Assembly: GCA_017590115.1 (NCBI GenBank)
Contig: JAGGNK010010337.1
Coordinates: 2,602,141 to 2,666,140 of the forward strand
Length of the DNA: 64,000 nt
From: Montifringilla adamsi
Lineage: Eukaryota > Chordata > Aves > Passeriformes > Passeridae
Reading direction: 5' to 3'
Shown here: positions 45,235-59,700 of the stretch, one piece after another
Numbering within the stretch: position 1 is the stretch's first letter
Layout of the letters: each line of letters begins with the position of its first letter
Made by a program: the position numbers and the translations under genes
The notes under the pieces: generated by a model
What the model was told of the DNA's origin: nothing
Databases searched by the model: none
The model's input: only the letters and a program-made list of their open reading frames with translations

Positions 45235-48169
45235 CTGTCGGGAGAACAATGCGTGCAGGTTCAGACAATGAGCAGAGAATAGCAGCAGACAAGTGCAAAC
45301 AAGGCCCTAGGATTGCCTGAGCTCCCCAGCACTCCTCTAAGCCTAAACATCTGCAAAAACAAAAGGCTTCGCTGGGCACGGACTTGCCATGCTCCCTTGG
45401 AACTTTTTTTGTTAGCAGATAGCTGGTAGGCAAACTGGCAAAACATAAATATGATACTCGTGATTTTCATTTTCAAAAGCGAATGTTCAAATCAAGCGTG
45501 GAAGCCTGGGCACAAAATGGGTCTTACAACCCCAGACACACAGATGAGATACCCCAGGAAACCCCAGAAAAAAAAAAAAAAAAAAAAAATTTGTTTTCAC
45601 CACATGTTTCTTAAAAATATTAAAAATCTGTTATAACCCAAGAAATATCAGTCCTGTTTAAAGCAGGGTGATTTCTTCCCAGTGTCAAGTGGCTCCTGGG
45701 ACATGTATCCAGGTGGGTCAACACAGGTCGAGGTTTCTGGTTTTGATTTGGGATTCTCTGTCTTGGGACAGCTCCCTTAAGGTAGTCATAGAGAAGAACA
45801 CAATTAAATCACCTTTTAACATAGCTTGAAATATAGTTTTAATTTTCTCTTCGATCTGGGGGCCTTCTGAAGTTGATAGATTAGACAGGTGCTCAGTTAC
45901 ATGAAGGTTCAGGTACTAAAATTTCCAAATTAAGTATTGTAACATGATGTCTTATAGTATATCTATGGGTGTTCCCATTCACTGTGTGATGTGCAGCACA
46001 CAGTGCCATTTGAACTCTTAGTCAATGTAGGGAACAAAAAACCACTGAAATAGCTTAGCAGTGTAATCTGTAATATAAAAGTGAATACAGTGATGGATAA
46101 GAAGCTGTGATTTAATGGAATATCACTTTGGCTTCAACTACTTATTTAAAATCAGTGTTATATACTATCTGCAAGTTACATTTCAACAGACTGTGCATTT
46201 TTAGATATTTTTACAATAATCAGTCCATTTTACACAAAATCTTCCATGCTGAAAGCAGAATATAGCAATAAGAGAAATGCAGAAATCCAGTATAATATAG
46301 TCAGGACATTCCAAGAACTAGACTTTTTCTGTCACCCCCTCAAATATATAACAATAGCTAAAATCTTTGCAGTCACCAGACTCCTCAGAATTCTTTCTTT
46401 TTTACCTCATGATGTTCGATTGTATCCAGTTCAGTTAAAATGTTTTGTTGTTTCACTTTTTTAATAAATTGTACATGTCTAATCCACAAGGTCTCTTTGC
46501 ATCATATCCATAATACCTCATCAGGCCATTGAGCACAGTATGTGCTTGTACACAGTCCAGTAACAATTGGATTCTGATTGCATATGGAGCTCTGCTACAA
46601 TGCATTCACTCACACTATATTGTGCTGGTGTCCTATGGAGTAATGTTCAAAATATCTCCTCTTATTTTCCCCATTCCATGAGGTTGATTTTAGTGTGCAA
46701 TGATGTTGGGGTTTTTTTTCTTTAAAAAACAAAACCAACAAAAAAGACTTCTAGAATATTTTCTTAAAGTACTTAAGCTGTCTCTTTATGGTTAAATAAT
46801 TCCACTTGTCTCTTTGATATTTATATGAAATTATCTGAATAAATAAGATCCTAATCTAAGTTAAATAATGTTTCTTTCAGAAATATATTACAAGGTTTTT
46901 TTAAAAAAAATCACAAAGATGTTGAATTAATGATGCTTTAAATGGGGGGGAAAATAACCATCTGACTTATCAGCATGGACTGCCTTGCAGAACATTTCGG
47001 AGGCATTCTTTCTTTAAATATCATGAATTATTCATCCCTGTTCCACACAGCAATCTCTTCTTTCTCCCTCCCCCTCCACATACACTTTTTAAGTTCAATA
47101 CCAGTTGCTTTATTTGTACTAAAACATTTTCCATGTCAAACATATTTTAAAAAAAACCAAACTCCAAAAGAATTCCCTGCGGCACTCCTTTTTCACAGCT
47201 GTCATGCTCCTATGGTTTGAAATAGCCAGATATTTTATACCCACATGCGCACACGCACACACACACAGAGTTTTTGGCTTCACAGTTAATTTAATAGTAT
47301 CTTCACCACACCCTGTAGTGTTCTCTTGCTCACCTGCTGGCTACAGTGCTGTCTCTTGTTGCAGGAAGATGAATATTCATAGGGTTATGCATTTATCTGT
47401 TATTAAAACCCAATATTGTCTGGTTTTGCCCTCATTTTAATGTGTTAAATTATGGCTAAGTCCTGGTATGTCAGCAGCATCTTTGTGCTGAGAAGAAAAA
47501 TTAATACTCCTTCAGCTCTGGATTACCTTGTTGACACCGAGGAGTAAAAGCAGAGCAAAGGTACTTCTTTCTCCCTTGAGCAAACTGAGCATGCAAGGAG
47601 TGCTTGGATTTAATTTATAATTACGGAGGTACATATTTCTCCCTCTTGTTTTCTCAGTGCAAGAATGGATCAAGAAGCTCCTCCATAGCTGTCTTGGCAA
47701 GAAATCAGTCAATGTATTGTAGCAATTTTTTTCAAATTTGTTTCTCGATTTGGAGTGCTTGCGTGAGGATCCATTCTTTTAAATTTGTACAAAAGGCAGG
47801 AGAACATGTTCAAACAGGTCTGCCTTAAGTGCTGGTGTGTGCTGGCCTTTGATAACCAGGAGTAAGAAGAATGCTGGAAGAAGAAAACCTGTCATGTTTT
47901 GCAAACTGATCTTTTCAATCTCCTTGCTGTGCTGATTGTCTATTTACATTTGGCTGCTGTTGTTTATATATAAATTGGTGTTTACAAGCCATGGAAAATT
48001 ATGCCAGACTTCTGTTTCGTTTGTCAGGTTGAGCAACATTTCCAAATGAATAAAAGCAGTGAGCAATTGTGCTGTGTTATTCTACACAGAAATAATGTAA
48101 ATGTTTCTTTTTGTCTTGGATAAAGAGATGAAGCTTAGCAGACTTTATTTACAGGACGTATAGACTTAC

Positions 48170-48268
48170 CTTCCAGATCAAGGCTCTGTGAGCTGTGAGG
48201 AAAGAAGGATGTCTGGCTTTTGTGAGACCCAGAGTAGGGGGAAGGTGCTGCCTTATTACCAGCCTTTC
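48170..48268 (-). CDS. SOX6: Candidate SOX6 cassette exon (33 codons, phase 1-1)
   Basis: Between two certain SOX6 exons, the minus strand from 48268 to 48170 shows acceptor attgtgttttag|GAAAG, 99 open nucleotides, and donor GGAAG|gtaagtc, the best donor match among the exons here. Entered in phase 1 from ...ITYKP-G, it reads KAGNKAAPSPY at the start and SQSLDLE at the end, then completes a Gly codon with the next exon, so inclusion adds 33 residues in frame. The peptide has 8 Ser among its 32 whole codons plus scattered Pro, His and Lys, with no domain I recognise. It looks like a disordered, phosphorylatable linker insert. I do not remember this insert in published SOX6 isoforms. It could be a regulated alternative exon, a lineage-specific exon, or a chance frame with good splice sites. 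The pyrimidine tract is only moderate. Confidence 0.6.
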
Positions 48269-50379
48269 CTAAAACACAATTGTAAGACATAAGCCGCCTC
48301 TCCTCATCGGAGTTACAAAGCTTTTGGCTTGCTGATGTTCCCACCATTTTGGGATGTCTGTCTACAGAATGAGAGGAAATGGGAGTTGGAAGAGCTGCAA
48401 GAGGTCAGCAGTTCCAGGGTCCCATCCTTCCAGACATCATGGACAGCCTGAGCAAAGCGTACCTCAGGTGCTGTGAGGATACTTCAGGGAGAGAGAGGGA
48501 CACTCCCACAGTATTCCCACACAGGGCATGAATTTTGCTTGTCCAGAGCCAGCAGGGTTGAGGAAGATTGTAACAGAGGTAACTGACTAAGGGAATACTG
48601 TGGAGCATCTCCCCTGTCCCATGGCACTGCTTCAGTTGTGCCTTTGTCTTGTGTAGGGTTTGCTGCAGCTCTGCCTTATCGCCATTCTCATGCTGCAGCA
48701 AAACCAGATTCCCCAATTTTGCAATTTTCTGTCTGCAGGTAATGTTTGCAAAATTATGAAATTTGCACATTTCACTACAAAGCCCTACCTGACAATATCC
48801 AGCTGCCTGCCATCATCTCCAGCTTTTACATCAATATTTGGGACTAAGGCACATATGATTGCTACAACAAATCCCGAGGTTACAAAGTCCTTTTTCCAAC
48901 CAAGTAAAACCCAACAGGGGACACATGACAGCCTTTAACTCAGTCCTGGGGAATTTCCATTAGAAAAAGGACTCATGGAGCCATGAAAAGACACACGGGC
49001 AACCAGTACACAGTGGATTTGGTGTGTGCCTCCTGTTTTCACCTGCCAGGAGGAAGAGGAGCCTACTTACTTACCTAAAAAAAGAATACTTAGATATGGA
49101 AAATCTAAACCTCCTTTCCAACTTTAGGAAAAACTTCTGAAAGACCTATTCCAAATGGAAATTGCAATGTCAAATATCAGAGAAATCCAGCACATCTAAG
49201 ATTATGTGAGTTATGTGGTTAGCTACAGTAATCAAGAAGTTTAATTAGTTTGATGACAAATATTTCACACTATTGGAATGTTCTGAAGTCCAGCCGGATG
49301 ACAATAAGCCTGACAGTTTTGTTTGTCATGCTTTCCCTAATAATATTACTTTCTCTGATTTGCCCAAGTGCAACTAGAAACAGAAATCAAGCCAAAATGT
49401 CGACTCTGTTTCTGCCACCAACCTAGGAAAACAGTTTCCATTTTCACATTACATCACAACATAGCAAAATCTCTTGTAAATTATTTTTGTGCATAAAGCC
49501 AAATGTTCTAGGTAGGTAGATAGGGGCTGTTTCTTGGCGACGCTAATCATGGGCTTTATATTATTCCTGTATGAAATATGAAAAAAAAGCTTTGAAAATA
49601 CACTGCAGCATATCACTCAACAAACCTGTCTAAATTGAGTTTTACTCTATGTCTTTATTTTCAATAATCTTTTTGAGAGATACTTTCCAGATCTGGCAAA
49701 GAAATGGTACAAAAGAAAATATTTGCAGGACATTTTTAAGCAAAAGTGATCGTACATTTTGAAGTCTCACGGATTGCCATCATGCAACTGGCATGGACAT
49801 CATCTTTCCCTCTCTCTGCTTAGAGCAAACCACAGCTCTGTTTGAGATCTGCTCAGCTCATGGTCTGGCTCCTACCTAGCATTGCTCTATATCTTTACTC
49901 CATCATCATCCTGCTTCCCTCTTCCCTCTCAGCCACAAAACTTGACTGAAGTCACTGAAATATGGAGGAGGGAACTGCCCTTCCTTTATCCTTATCTTCC
50001 TCATCCTACTCACTGCCTTGTCCTCTTGATCCAGGGTGCTAATGGGGACACAATAATCATGTTCAAGGATACTCCAGCCCACTAAGTTTTTCTGGATGCA
50101 TGTGTTTAGCTAAATGAAGGGAAAACTGCAGTGGGAGGGGAGGTATAATGGTACCCATGCTGCCCACCAGTTCCAAGCTGTAAGTGCAGTGGTCACAGTC
50201 AGAAAGCCAGTGCAGTTGCTTTGCTCTCCTCGGAATGCAAAATAATTCTATTAACTGTGTAGCATCTCTGGGCAAGTATTAGCTTCCTAACAGCTGCCAC
50301 TCTCAGCTTCCCCCTGGAATAAGTGGCAACCCCCACAACCAGGTACTCTACGAGGCTCGTCAAACGCCTGCAGGTCAAT

Positions 50380-50560
50380 AGTCACAACAGTCATTTGAGA
50401 TGCACAGCGCCCTAAAGTTTTAATTAATCCGGTATACAGTATAAATACTGAAATATGTATAAAAAATTAATTAGGTGGTCTATGCAGCTCTGATTTCTCA
50501 ATTAGTACTTACCATGCCGGAAAATTATATTACATGACTTTGAGATACATAAGGAAGCAT
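50380..50560. promoter_or_regulatory. Candidate conserved noncoding block with TAATTA motifs
   Basis: Contains TTTTAATTAATCCGG, AAAAATTAATTAGG and TCAATTAGTAC, all homeodomain-like, with isolated CpGs and a donor-like CATG|GTAAGTAC on the SOX6 strand at about 50513-50518. No open exon with an acceptor was found beside it. Confidence 0.25.
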
Positions 50561-53491
50561 GGGACTTTGGGGATTTTTTTTCTAATGCAATTATTACTTG
50601 TCATCAGCACTTGCTAACTTTGGCCTGTTTCACCTCCTAGAGCTCCAAAAACTGTGGGGGGAGGGTTACAGCCATCTCAGTGTTACAGATTCTGCCAGGC
50701 AGAAGGAAAGTTTCTCCTGTCAGGCTTTATCATAGCTGTGTATCAGCAAGTTCTTAAGTTTTCTGCTCCTAATGATTTCCTGATCTCAGAAGTTCACGAG
50801 CAGCAAGACATGTACTGGAAGGGCCTCAGAACCTAATAAATTCTCCTGTCTACTACAGGACCTTCAGTTGAGTGTACAAACTACTCTATTTTGCTAAAGA
50901 ATACCATTTTATTCCTCCAAGGCCTAGCGTTTGTGTGCAAATCTGCAGCAGTACTCAGTAACTGCTACCTTGGCACTGAACTAAACAGCCATGAAATTGG
51001 TTCCAAATTTAGCCTAGGAAGATATTTCTGCATGGACATGGACACATAATCATAACCCTGCTTGTACATCAAGGCAGGACTTCTCATCCTGGCTGTCCTG
51101 TCACACTAACATTGCTGCAGCGCTCCCACTTTGGAGCCAGCTTATATCCAGCCTGTTTTGCAGGCAAAGCAAATTAAGTGACTGTGCACACAATATTCAA
51201 AGTTCCCTAAATGACACAGTCACTCTCAAACATACTTAGTCCCCACTGCTGCTGTTATTGAAATGCCTCTCACTGTATTTTCTGAATGTCAAGTAAAACT
51301 GGCAGGGTCAAAACTCAGTCTTGCCGATGCCAAAATGCAGTAAAATATAATTGAAGCTAAAGATGTAACCTAAAATAAATTTGTAAGCATCTGAAGGGTT
51401 AATCCATCTCCTGTCTTCCCTCAGAGGTACCAGCAAGTCTAACCTGACAGTTCTGCAGGTGAAAGTTTCATTTCTCACAAAAGTAGAAAAGTACAGGTAG
51501 TAGCAGTCAAGTTCATAAATATTCCTCAGAAATGACTTTGAAGAACCCTCTCTATGAAAGAGTATAGCTTAATCTCCAGTTTCATTAATTCCTTAACTAC
51601 TGTGCTGAGTGCCAAAAATAGGAATTAATCAATACCAAGTGTAGTTACAGCATTTTTTTTAATCATAGTGTGTCTGATAGAAGCTACTGACCTGCCCAGC
51701 TACCTTTGCCACACATGCAGTAGAATTAAATATATATATTAAAGATATAAATATATATAAAGATTTAAATTCTAACTTCTTTAAAGCCACTGGTTATAAT
51801 CAGATCATTGTGACTTCTGGCTTTTTACTAGCATCATCTGGAATTAAACCACTAACACCAGCAAACAGCTTCACTGCTTTCCAAGATACCTAGGCCTAGG
51901 CTTCTTGCTGCATTTCATTCTTCTAACTTTTGTTACACTTCTCTCTTTCTGCATTCTGGGAAGTAAGGGAATGCTTTAAAGCCGCATGACCTCCTGTTAG
52001 GAGGCCAATGGGATCAAGTTAGATAGGTACTATGAGGAACACTGTAGAATAAGTCCAGAAAATTGGTCATGTTCAGGAAAACACGCTGGTAACTCTTCTT
52101 CCTAAGTCATTTTTGTACCAAGAAGTCTCAGAGCCAAAATTAACACAACATGATTGAACATAATGCCTTTCAGGGGGCAGTACAACCATCAGCTCAGTCA
52201 CTAACAGTCACTACTCAGAAAGCATCTCAGATTAAAAGAGGGAAAGCAAGGAAAGCATGTGCTTTCTCTTGTCTGTGAGAAGTAAGATTTACCCAGGACA
52301 TTTTAGGTAATTTCCACAACTGGCAAACCTTTGTCTTTGGTCCCTAACTGTTGTGAAGTAGTGATGGGTGTGCAGTTTGTCAAATCAGACAAAAACTTTG
52401 GTATTTCAAAACCTGAATGTAAGATAGCTAGACAAAAATCTGTATTTAAAGAGGAACGTCTCTGGACTAAAGGGACAGAAGGCAGCGGGACAAACGGAAA
52501 TACTTGCTGAAATCCTGCTTGGCCCCACTGCATCTTGTACTAAGTAAACTTGCTAGAAAAGATTCTCGGTTCAACCTGGCTTTTAATTAGCATGCTGTTT
52601 ACATCATCTGTTATGAGGCTATACATTGGATTTGACCCCGTTCCTGTTGCAGTCAACAGCAAAAGCACCACTAATATCAGTGGGAACAGGATCAATGCTT
52701 TACTTTGTACTCTTCATATTTAATGAATTAAAAAACCCCTGTTATTTATGTTTTGTGGTTATTAGTTATCAGGTTAATAGGCTAAAGGCAGCTTGACAGA
52801 GAATACTATTAATGAGCAAAATAAGGTTGCTGCTTCTGGACTGAGGTCACTTACAAAGAATGTACAAATGAAAATAAGGTTGACTTTTATTTACTTAAAT
52901 ATCTTCCTACATTGAATTCCTTTGGCAAAGTGTCTTTAAACATTTAAAGCCCTGTTTACAAGGAGGCTCTGAAAGTAGCTTCAAACCATTATATCCCTAA
53001 TTGAATTCCCCAGGAGTCCTGTAAACTCAGAGGAAAAAAAGAAAGAAATCATAACATTTGCTAAATCATCTCAAAACATATTTCACTGCAAGGTTATGTG
53101 ACCTGTTAGGAGTCTGAATGATGACTGGAACTGAGCTACTGAAACCTTTTATTAACTGGATGGAAATCAAACAAAAGAGCAAGAATTTTGCCACAAAACA
53201 CAAATATTCTGAAGATAACAGAATTAATTAACGACATGTAGCTTTTGTATAGGGCAGACCAGATGCAAATTGCTAGGCAAGTCAGGCGCTATATTTAAAG
53301 CAAATGACTTTGTGGAAATTAAGTTTAAAAAATCATGATGTCCAATAACCATGAGTCTATCCACTTCCTTCAATCCAGAAGTATTTTTTCAAGTGGAGTT
53401 GCAAAAGCTCCACGTAATTTCCAGCCAGCTACGCCTGTTGTGTATCATCTGTATGAGACAGATCACACAGGAAGCTACCGTTCGTGTCTTA

Positions 53492-53650
<159 letters not shown>

Positions 53651-56646
53651 CTAAACAGAAGAGAGCCTCTGATCAGAAATAGCACAAATTTGTCTTGACA
53701 GGTATTTCTCCAGCACTGATAGTGTTCTTGCGTTCACACAGTCCCACGGAACCTTCCCCTTAATGCAATCCCTGCCAACTTCACATTATCACATCAAAGC
53801 CTTCACAAACATTGTTTTCCCTCAGTGTCAAAGGTGTAACAGCCTCGGTGAACTGCATGTTTCCCTACTTCTTCCTGGTTCTCTGTTACGTTGTTTTGGT
53901 TTCTTTTAATTAGTATTCCCTGCCCTGGCACAAGGTGAAAAGGTACAAAACATGCCAAAGTTTTTATTAAAAGTAGTGTGGTACGTATTTCTATTAATTT
54001 TTCACAGATTTTCTCATCTTTGGTCGCACAGTGATGAGCATTTAGAAGCAGCCTAACACTGCAGCATGTATCTTGATGTTCAGATTTTTAACCTTAGGAA
54101 AATTTTAATTCTGAGATCTTAAACCATGGTTAGCATAAATACCAACAACTCAGGTATGTTATTTCAAAATCTCACCAGAGTACTAAAAAGCCTTCTAGTC
54201 AACAACACAACTCTTAAGATTTAAGGCTCCAATGTCTTGGCTCCTAAACAAGCTAACATACTCTGCCATACACACCTCACTATAAGAAATAAATTGCTTG
54301 TATGTCTAAGCAGTTTTATACCTTTATGTGCTATCATGTAGCTTGGTAATTACGGAGCTGCATTCAGAGACCATTTCAGAACAAAACCTACTATATCAAA
54401 TTTAATTTGACCTTAATAAATGTATCAAAAAACCACAAACATGCACAAAGAAAAAAATTCTTCTCCTTATACTAGCATTTGTATTCAACATATAGAGAAT
54501 TATGTGATAAGATGATGCCTGTTAAATCCGTAAGGTAATTTCCTAGTTCCTTAATTTACAGTACCTGTGTTTTAGAGACAGTGGCTAGGATCTCAAATAA
54601 TTTTTTATCCATCACTCCTTAACCCCAGACATACTCAAGGGTTTGATATAATTTTTCTGATTAGCAGTTAAGCAAACATATAATGCTTTATATATCAAAG
54701 CTAATAAATGTAGGAAAAACTGGGGGTTTAGGCAGAAAAAAAAATACCCCCATCCTACCATAAATCGGTGGAATTAAACACTATTAAAAACTTAAAGGAC
54801 ACTTCAAGCAATTTTTTGCATTTAATTCCTAAAAACTTTTTTGGTCAAATCCCATATGTTGACCTATGACATTGTTTAAATAGTGCCAAATTTTCTTGTC
54901 ATATCCCCATTACTTTCACAACCATTGATGCAGTGCAGAAATGCTACTGTGTGTCTCTATGAGGGTTAATTTACCAACAACTCTTCTCTTGGGAAAGCCC
55001 TAAGATGGAGGTTAATAAAGGTCAAGCAAAAAATAAACACTTTACAGTATTTTTTGAATCCATTCCTCAGGAAAATCAACTTATAATAAAAAGGTCTTTG
55101 TGCAATTACTGCTATGGCACTGGGGCGTGAAAGAAACTAGCTTTACGCAGCTATTTCTCTCATTTTAGCTGAGGTAAGCCTGGCTGTGTGTTTTAGGTTA
55201 TGCATTAAACTTGGTCAGATTGGAGTTGATCCCCATGTGCCCAGCACAGGCATTCAGCTCTGATAAAATGGTTCTGGTTTTGCTGCCTGGTGTTTCTATA
55301 CATTAGCTCTAGAGGAGCACAGCAAAGGAAAACCACAGGCTTTGTCTGACAGAAGCAACTATACAGGAAGAAATTCAATGGAATACAACTTGCAAAAAAT
55401 TTGCAGTAGTTCCTAAATTACATTTAATAAAATGGAGACAAAATCATAAGAAATATCCCCCACATAAAGTATTTACATGGAGCTGCAAAGGTACAAGACT
55501 CCAACACAGTCTCACAAGACACAGAAGAGATCAGAGTGCTGTGGTTTGAGTGAAGGTGCAAACATACCCACTGCAGTATTTCACTCCATTGTGTCATAAA
55601 GATAATTTGAAACATATCATAACCAAATCCTACAATGCATTCCTATAGATTTTTATCTACTCAGCTGTATAGATTTTGTTTAAACTCTCAAATAAAAGCA
55701 CTTCTGTAAATGTGGGGAATTACCATTTCAAGTTCTGGCAATCTGCTATTCTTCCTACTCTGAATTCAGGAGCAGGTCTTCAGTCTATATAAATCAGCAT
55801 AACTTTGACTATAGGTTACATTTAGGCTGTAAGTTTGGATTTACAATTAAGAGATTTAAGCAGACTGAAAAAGGCTCATACTGAAAGGCCACCATTCCCT
55901 CCCACAGGTCTTCCCTCTGGCACATATGAAATACTATTCCTACGTAAGTGTTGGCTTCACACAGAATTATTATATACATAGGTGTCCATTTTCAGCACAG
56001 GTCAACTGAAAAGCACAAATAAGCACTGAAAAGGAAGCGAATGTGAAAGTATCACTGAACACAGAACTTCTAAAAACATAAAATGAATGCAAAAAAAAAA
56101 TCCAGTTAACTCCTTAATTTTTGACAATTTCTATTCCTAAGAGTTTTATTATTATGAAGATGATGGGTTTGATTTTACTGAGGGGGGAGAAATTGGGAGG
56201 AGGGGTTGATCGGTATACTTCATAAAATCGGCCACATGCCCAGAAATTTTAATTGCTGAGATGTTCCTCAGGTCTTTCTGAAAACCAAGACGGGAGCAGA
56301 TGCCCAAGAAACACTCTGACTCTGTCTCTTCCCATTCGTAAAAATAGCACATTGTTGGATCGGCACTTTCCCCTTTTGTCTCCTCTGTGCTGTCGTTGAT
56401 GATGCCATTTTTTGCCATCTGCCCCAGAGCTTCATTAAAGATACATGAATGGACTAACTGGGCTGCTATCTTGTGAGGAACAGGTGCTATTGTTTGTCCC
56501 CAAAGACTTGCGCTAAAGATCTCACTCAGAATACTTGAGAAAGAGCATCTGCAGCAGTCAGTCAGAGAGTAACTTGGCAGAGCCCGTGCTATGGGCTAAT
56601 ATGCAAACAGAGACACTCAGGGGGACTCATTTTCTCTTTCATGAAG

Positions 56647-56704
56647 TTTTTTTGGGTTTGGTTTGGTTTTTTTTGGTTTGTCGTTTTTTTGGGGGGTTTT
56701 TTTG
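56647..56704 (+). repeat. G/T-rich low-complexity stretch
   Basis: Alternating T runs and GGG/GG groups, including TTTGGGTTTGGTTTGG and a G6 run. Similar in kind to the A/C-rich stretch at 30284, but on the opposite strand. Confidence 0.85.
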
Positions 56705-59700
56705 ATGGGCAGTAAATGTTTGATTTTGAACAATTCTGCCAGTCTGTATTTTTAGCTGAATGTACAAACCCTGGAGGAGGCTGGAATATATTCTCTCCAA
56801 AATTCAGTTCTGCTGCCTCAAGTACATTCGACTCTTGCATAAAGCTACCTCATGAAATTAATCTTTGTTTCTATACAACAAGCTCAGGTTTAACTGTGTT
56901 AAACACAAAAATCTGCCAAGATTAGGGAACATTTTAAAGGTAGTGTACCATTCCTTTAATATCCCATCACAACTCTGATGGCCCTTGGGAACTGATTACA
57001 GCACTTCCTTGCCTGAGATCTAAGTCAGGAAGCAACTTTAGAGCAAATCAACCCTGATTAGTTCAAGAAGCAACTTCCAATTTGATTCTCCCTGAAATAA
57101 TAAAAGCTGGTGGCCTGTTTGATAAACTGGGCAAATCTACACTGCTTTGTCCCATAGTTCTGTGAGTGATAATCTCAGAAGTTGGCTGAACAATTCTCCT
57201 TGTTAAAAAGTCATTGATAGTTAGTGTTGTGCATGGAAAATGTAAGCCAGAGTGATATGTTATACAAAAATAATGCTTTGAATTAAAATGATCTGCCTCT
57301 TTTGGATAAGGAGTACAGCACATTTAGCGAGATTGAAGAGGAGGAAGAGTTTTAATCCCTAAAAACCGAAGCTGCCTCTACAACTAACATTGCAAGCAGA
57401 GAAGTAAAGGCATTCAGAGAAAAGGGTGGCAGCACTGGAAGCACAGAAGCAGCTCACACATTTCTGCTTAGCTGTGAGGATCACAGGTTTCAAAAGCAGA
57501 AGTAATCCCACCCTATAATGGCAGATGAATTCCTCTTCCTTTAGAAGATCAAACTTCGCAAGCTGCCTCTCTGTGCACAGACTACTTCACTAAAGAGCAA
57601 AAGTGCCATCTTTTTGCTAGAGAGCAAACACAATCTTCATAATTTTTTATCCCTTCTTTAAAGCTTTATTTCTTTTTTTTATTGTGTCCAGAACTAGTAT
57701 AAAGCAGTTTGAATGGCTAAATATGCTCTAATTACCTACAATAATCCAGCCTTACTATTTAAAATCGTTGCCACCCCCTTCTACCAATTAGATTATCGCT
57801 TTACCCTGTTCTCACACTGTGGAAATCTTGAGATTTGCTTAGAACCTAACAGACTATTCCAACACAAGTTAGCTGAGAAACCAATCTTTGAATTTACTGA
57901 ATTGACATTTTTCTATAGTATAGGATGAACAGAACCTTTTGTTCGTGTGATGTTGCAGCCACTGTGAGAACTTAAGTTGTTCACAGGGAGATTTAGACAT
58001 CTCATAATTTAAATTTAAATTTCTTCTTAAATTCTTGAGTACTTGGTACACCCAGAATACAACTTTAACCTAAGCCCTCACTGAGCTTCGAATTTCCATA
58101 GTAAATATGTGTTGGAAATTTTCTGGTCTCTCATTTAGAAACAACAGTGTAATAGATTTCCAGGTAATGGCAGCATATCAAGTAAGGATGTGCATTTTCA
58201 GACTCCTCAAAATGTTTATATGATAGAACGTAGTGGCCATAACTGATAGCTCAACAGGTTATATTTTAGGTTGATTCATTTTAAAATAAGTCTTAATGGC
58301 ACTGAAAGAAGTGTTTGTGCTCCCAGAACTATTAGTGTAAGATTTTAAATATCCTGTATATGGTATCTATTTACTTCAACTGCATTTTAAAAAGTCTCTA
58401 TGCAATATGTGGCACTGCTACTTTTATATCACTGTCAGATTTTTATGGATTTCAATAACTAGTGTTGGGCTTTGTTGTTTTTTGGAAGAGAAGAAATATT
58501 AGAAGTTTTGATAATTTAAATTTTATTTTGACCAAATCATTTTGGGGGATGCTGCAAGAACACAAACAAGATGCTGCATAAAGAAGTAGGGACTTCTTTT
58601 ATGAAAACTTAACATGTGAAAGTCAGAGGGACTGTGTAAATGTTAAAAGCAGCTACATGCTAAGATTTCTACAGGTTTGAGTTTAAATCTGCTCCCCAGC
58701 TCTGACAATATCATAATTAACTCATGCCATCACTGGCCCTTTCCATGGTCCCAGAAAAGATCTATTTAGGAAAAATGCAGAGGAATTGTACAATTTTTTT
58801 TAAGTGCCTTTGGTTACAGTTGAATAGTGTGATTGTTTTATTTGTTCTGTTCTGGTGAAGCAAAGGGACCACAAGGCTGGGTTAGCTGTCCAGTCCAGTT
58901 ATGAAGGACCTGGCTACTTTGTGTGCAAGCACAGCTGAGCCTTTTGCTCTCAGAAATGTAACTGATAAACTCCCCAGGCTCATTTGGCTAAATGGCCATC
59001 AAAGCCCAACATGCCCTGATGTAAAGGTAATAAGTGAGGGTGGACCAAAACACTTCAGTGAGAAAACCCCTCTAGGGAATAATCCCAGGGAAGCACCTGT
59101 GATGCGGCAGGAGGAGGAAACGCAACTGGAAAAAGGAGCTGCAGAAGACCCAAAGTGACCCCCAGTCACTGTGTCATAGCTGGGACACTGAAAATCATGT
59201 CAGTATAGCCCCCACACTGAGAATTACTCAGAGACTTCTTTCTGCTCCTGCTAGCAATACAGAACCGCTGGAGATCTGTCTGTATAGGGAGGTATATTAT
59301 GTTCTAATTTATCTGCCATCTAATTATCTACAGTCTAATTGAAAAATGTTTCCTCTCAGTGAAAGTACATGAGCCACAAAGAAAATGTCTGCCAATGGGA
59401 TCCCAGGGGAAGTGTTGGCAAATAAACTGTAAAAAAGATACCATAGACTTGCAAAGTGAGAACATTTCAGACTGGAAATAATATGGAAAAAATACGTAGC
59501 CCACTGTTGAATTTGTAAAGGGATTGTAACTGCTATTTTCTTTCTTTTCCCCTATCATTTTTTTCCATTTGTCCAATGCACCAGCATGATTTTGAGATTT
59601 AAGTCTACTGCAGTGGCCACAACATTAATGTGAAAATTGCAACCATGATCATACAGCAAAATTGAGCATCCTTATTTTTTATTATGTTTTTTCCTCGCCA

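Noticed and set aside
45095..45433. A 112-codon minus-strand open frame starting at MPTSYLL
   Set aside because: The upstream part is intron. The exon proper begins after the acceptor at 45235.
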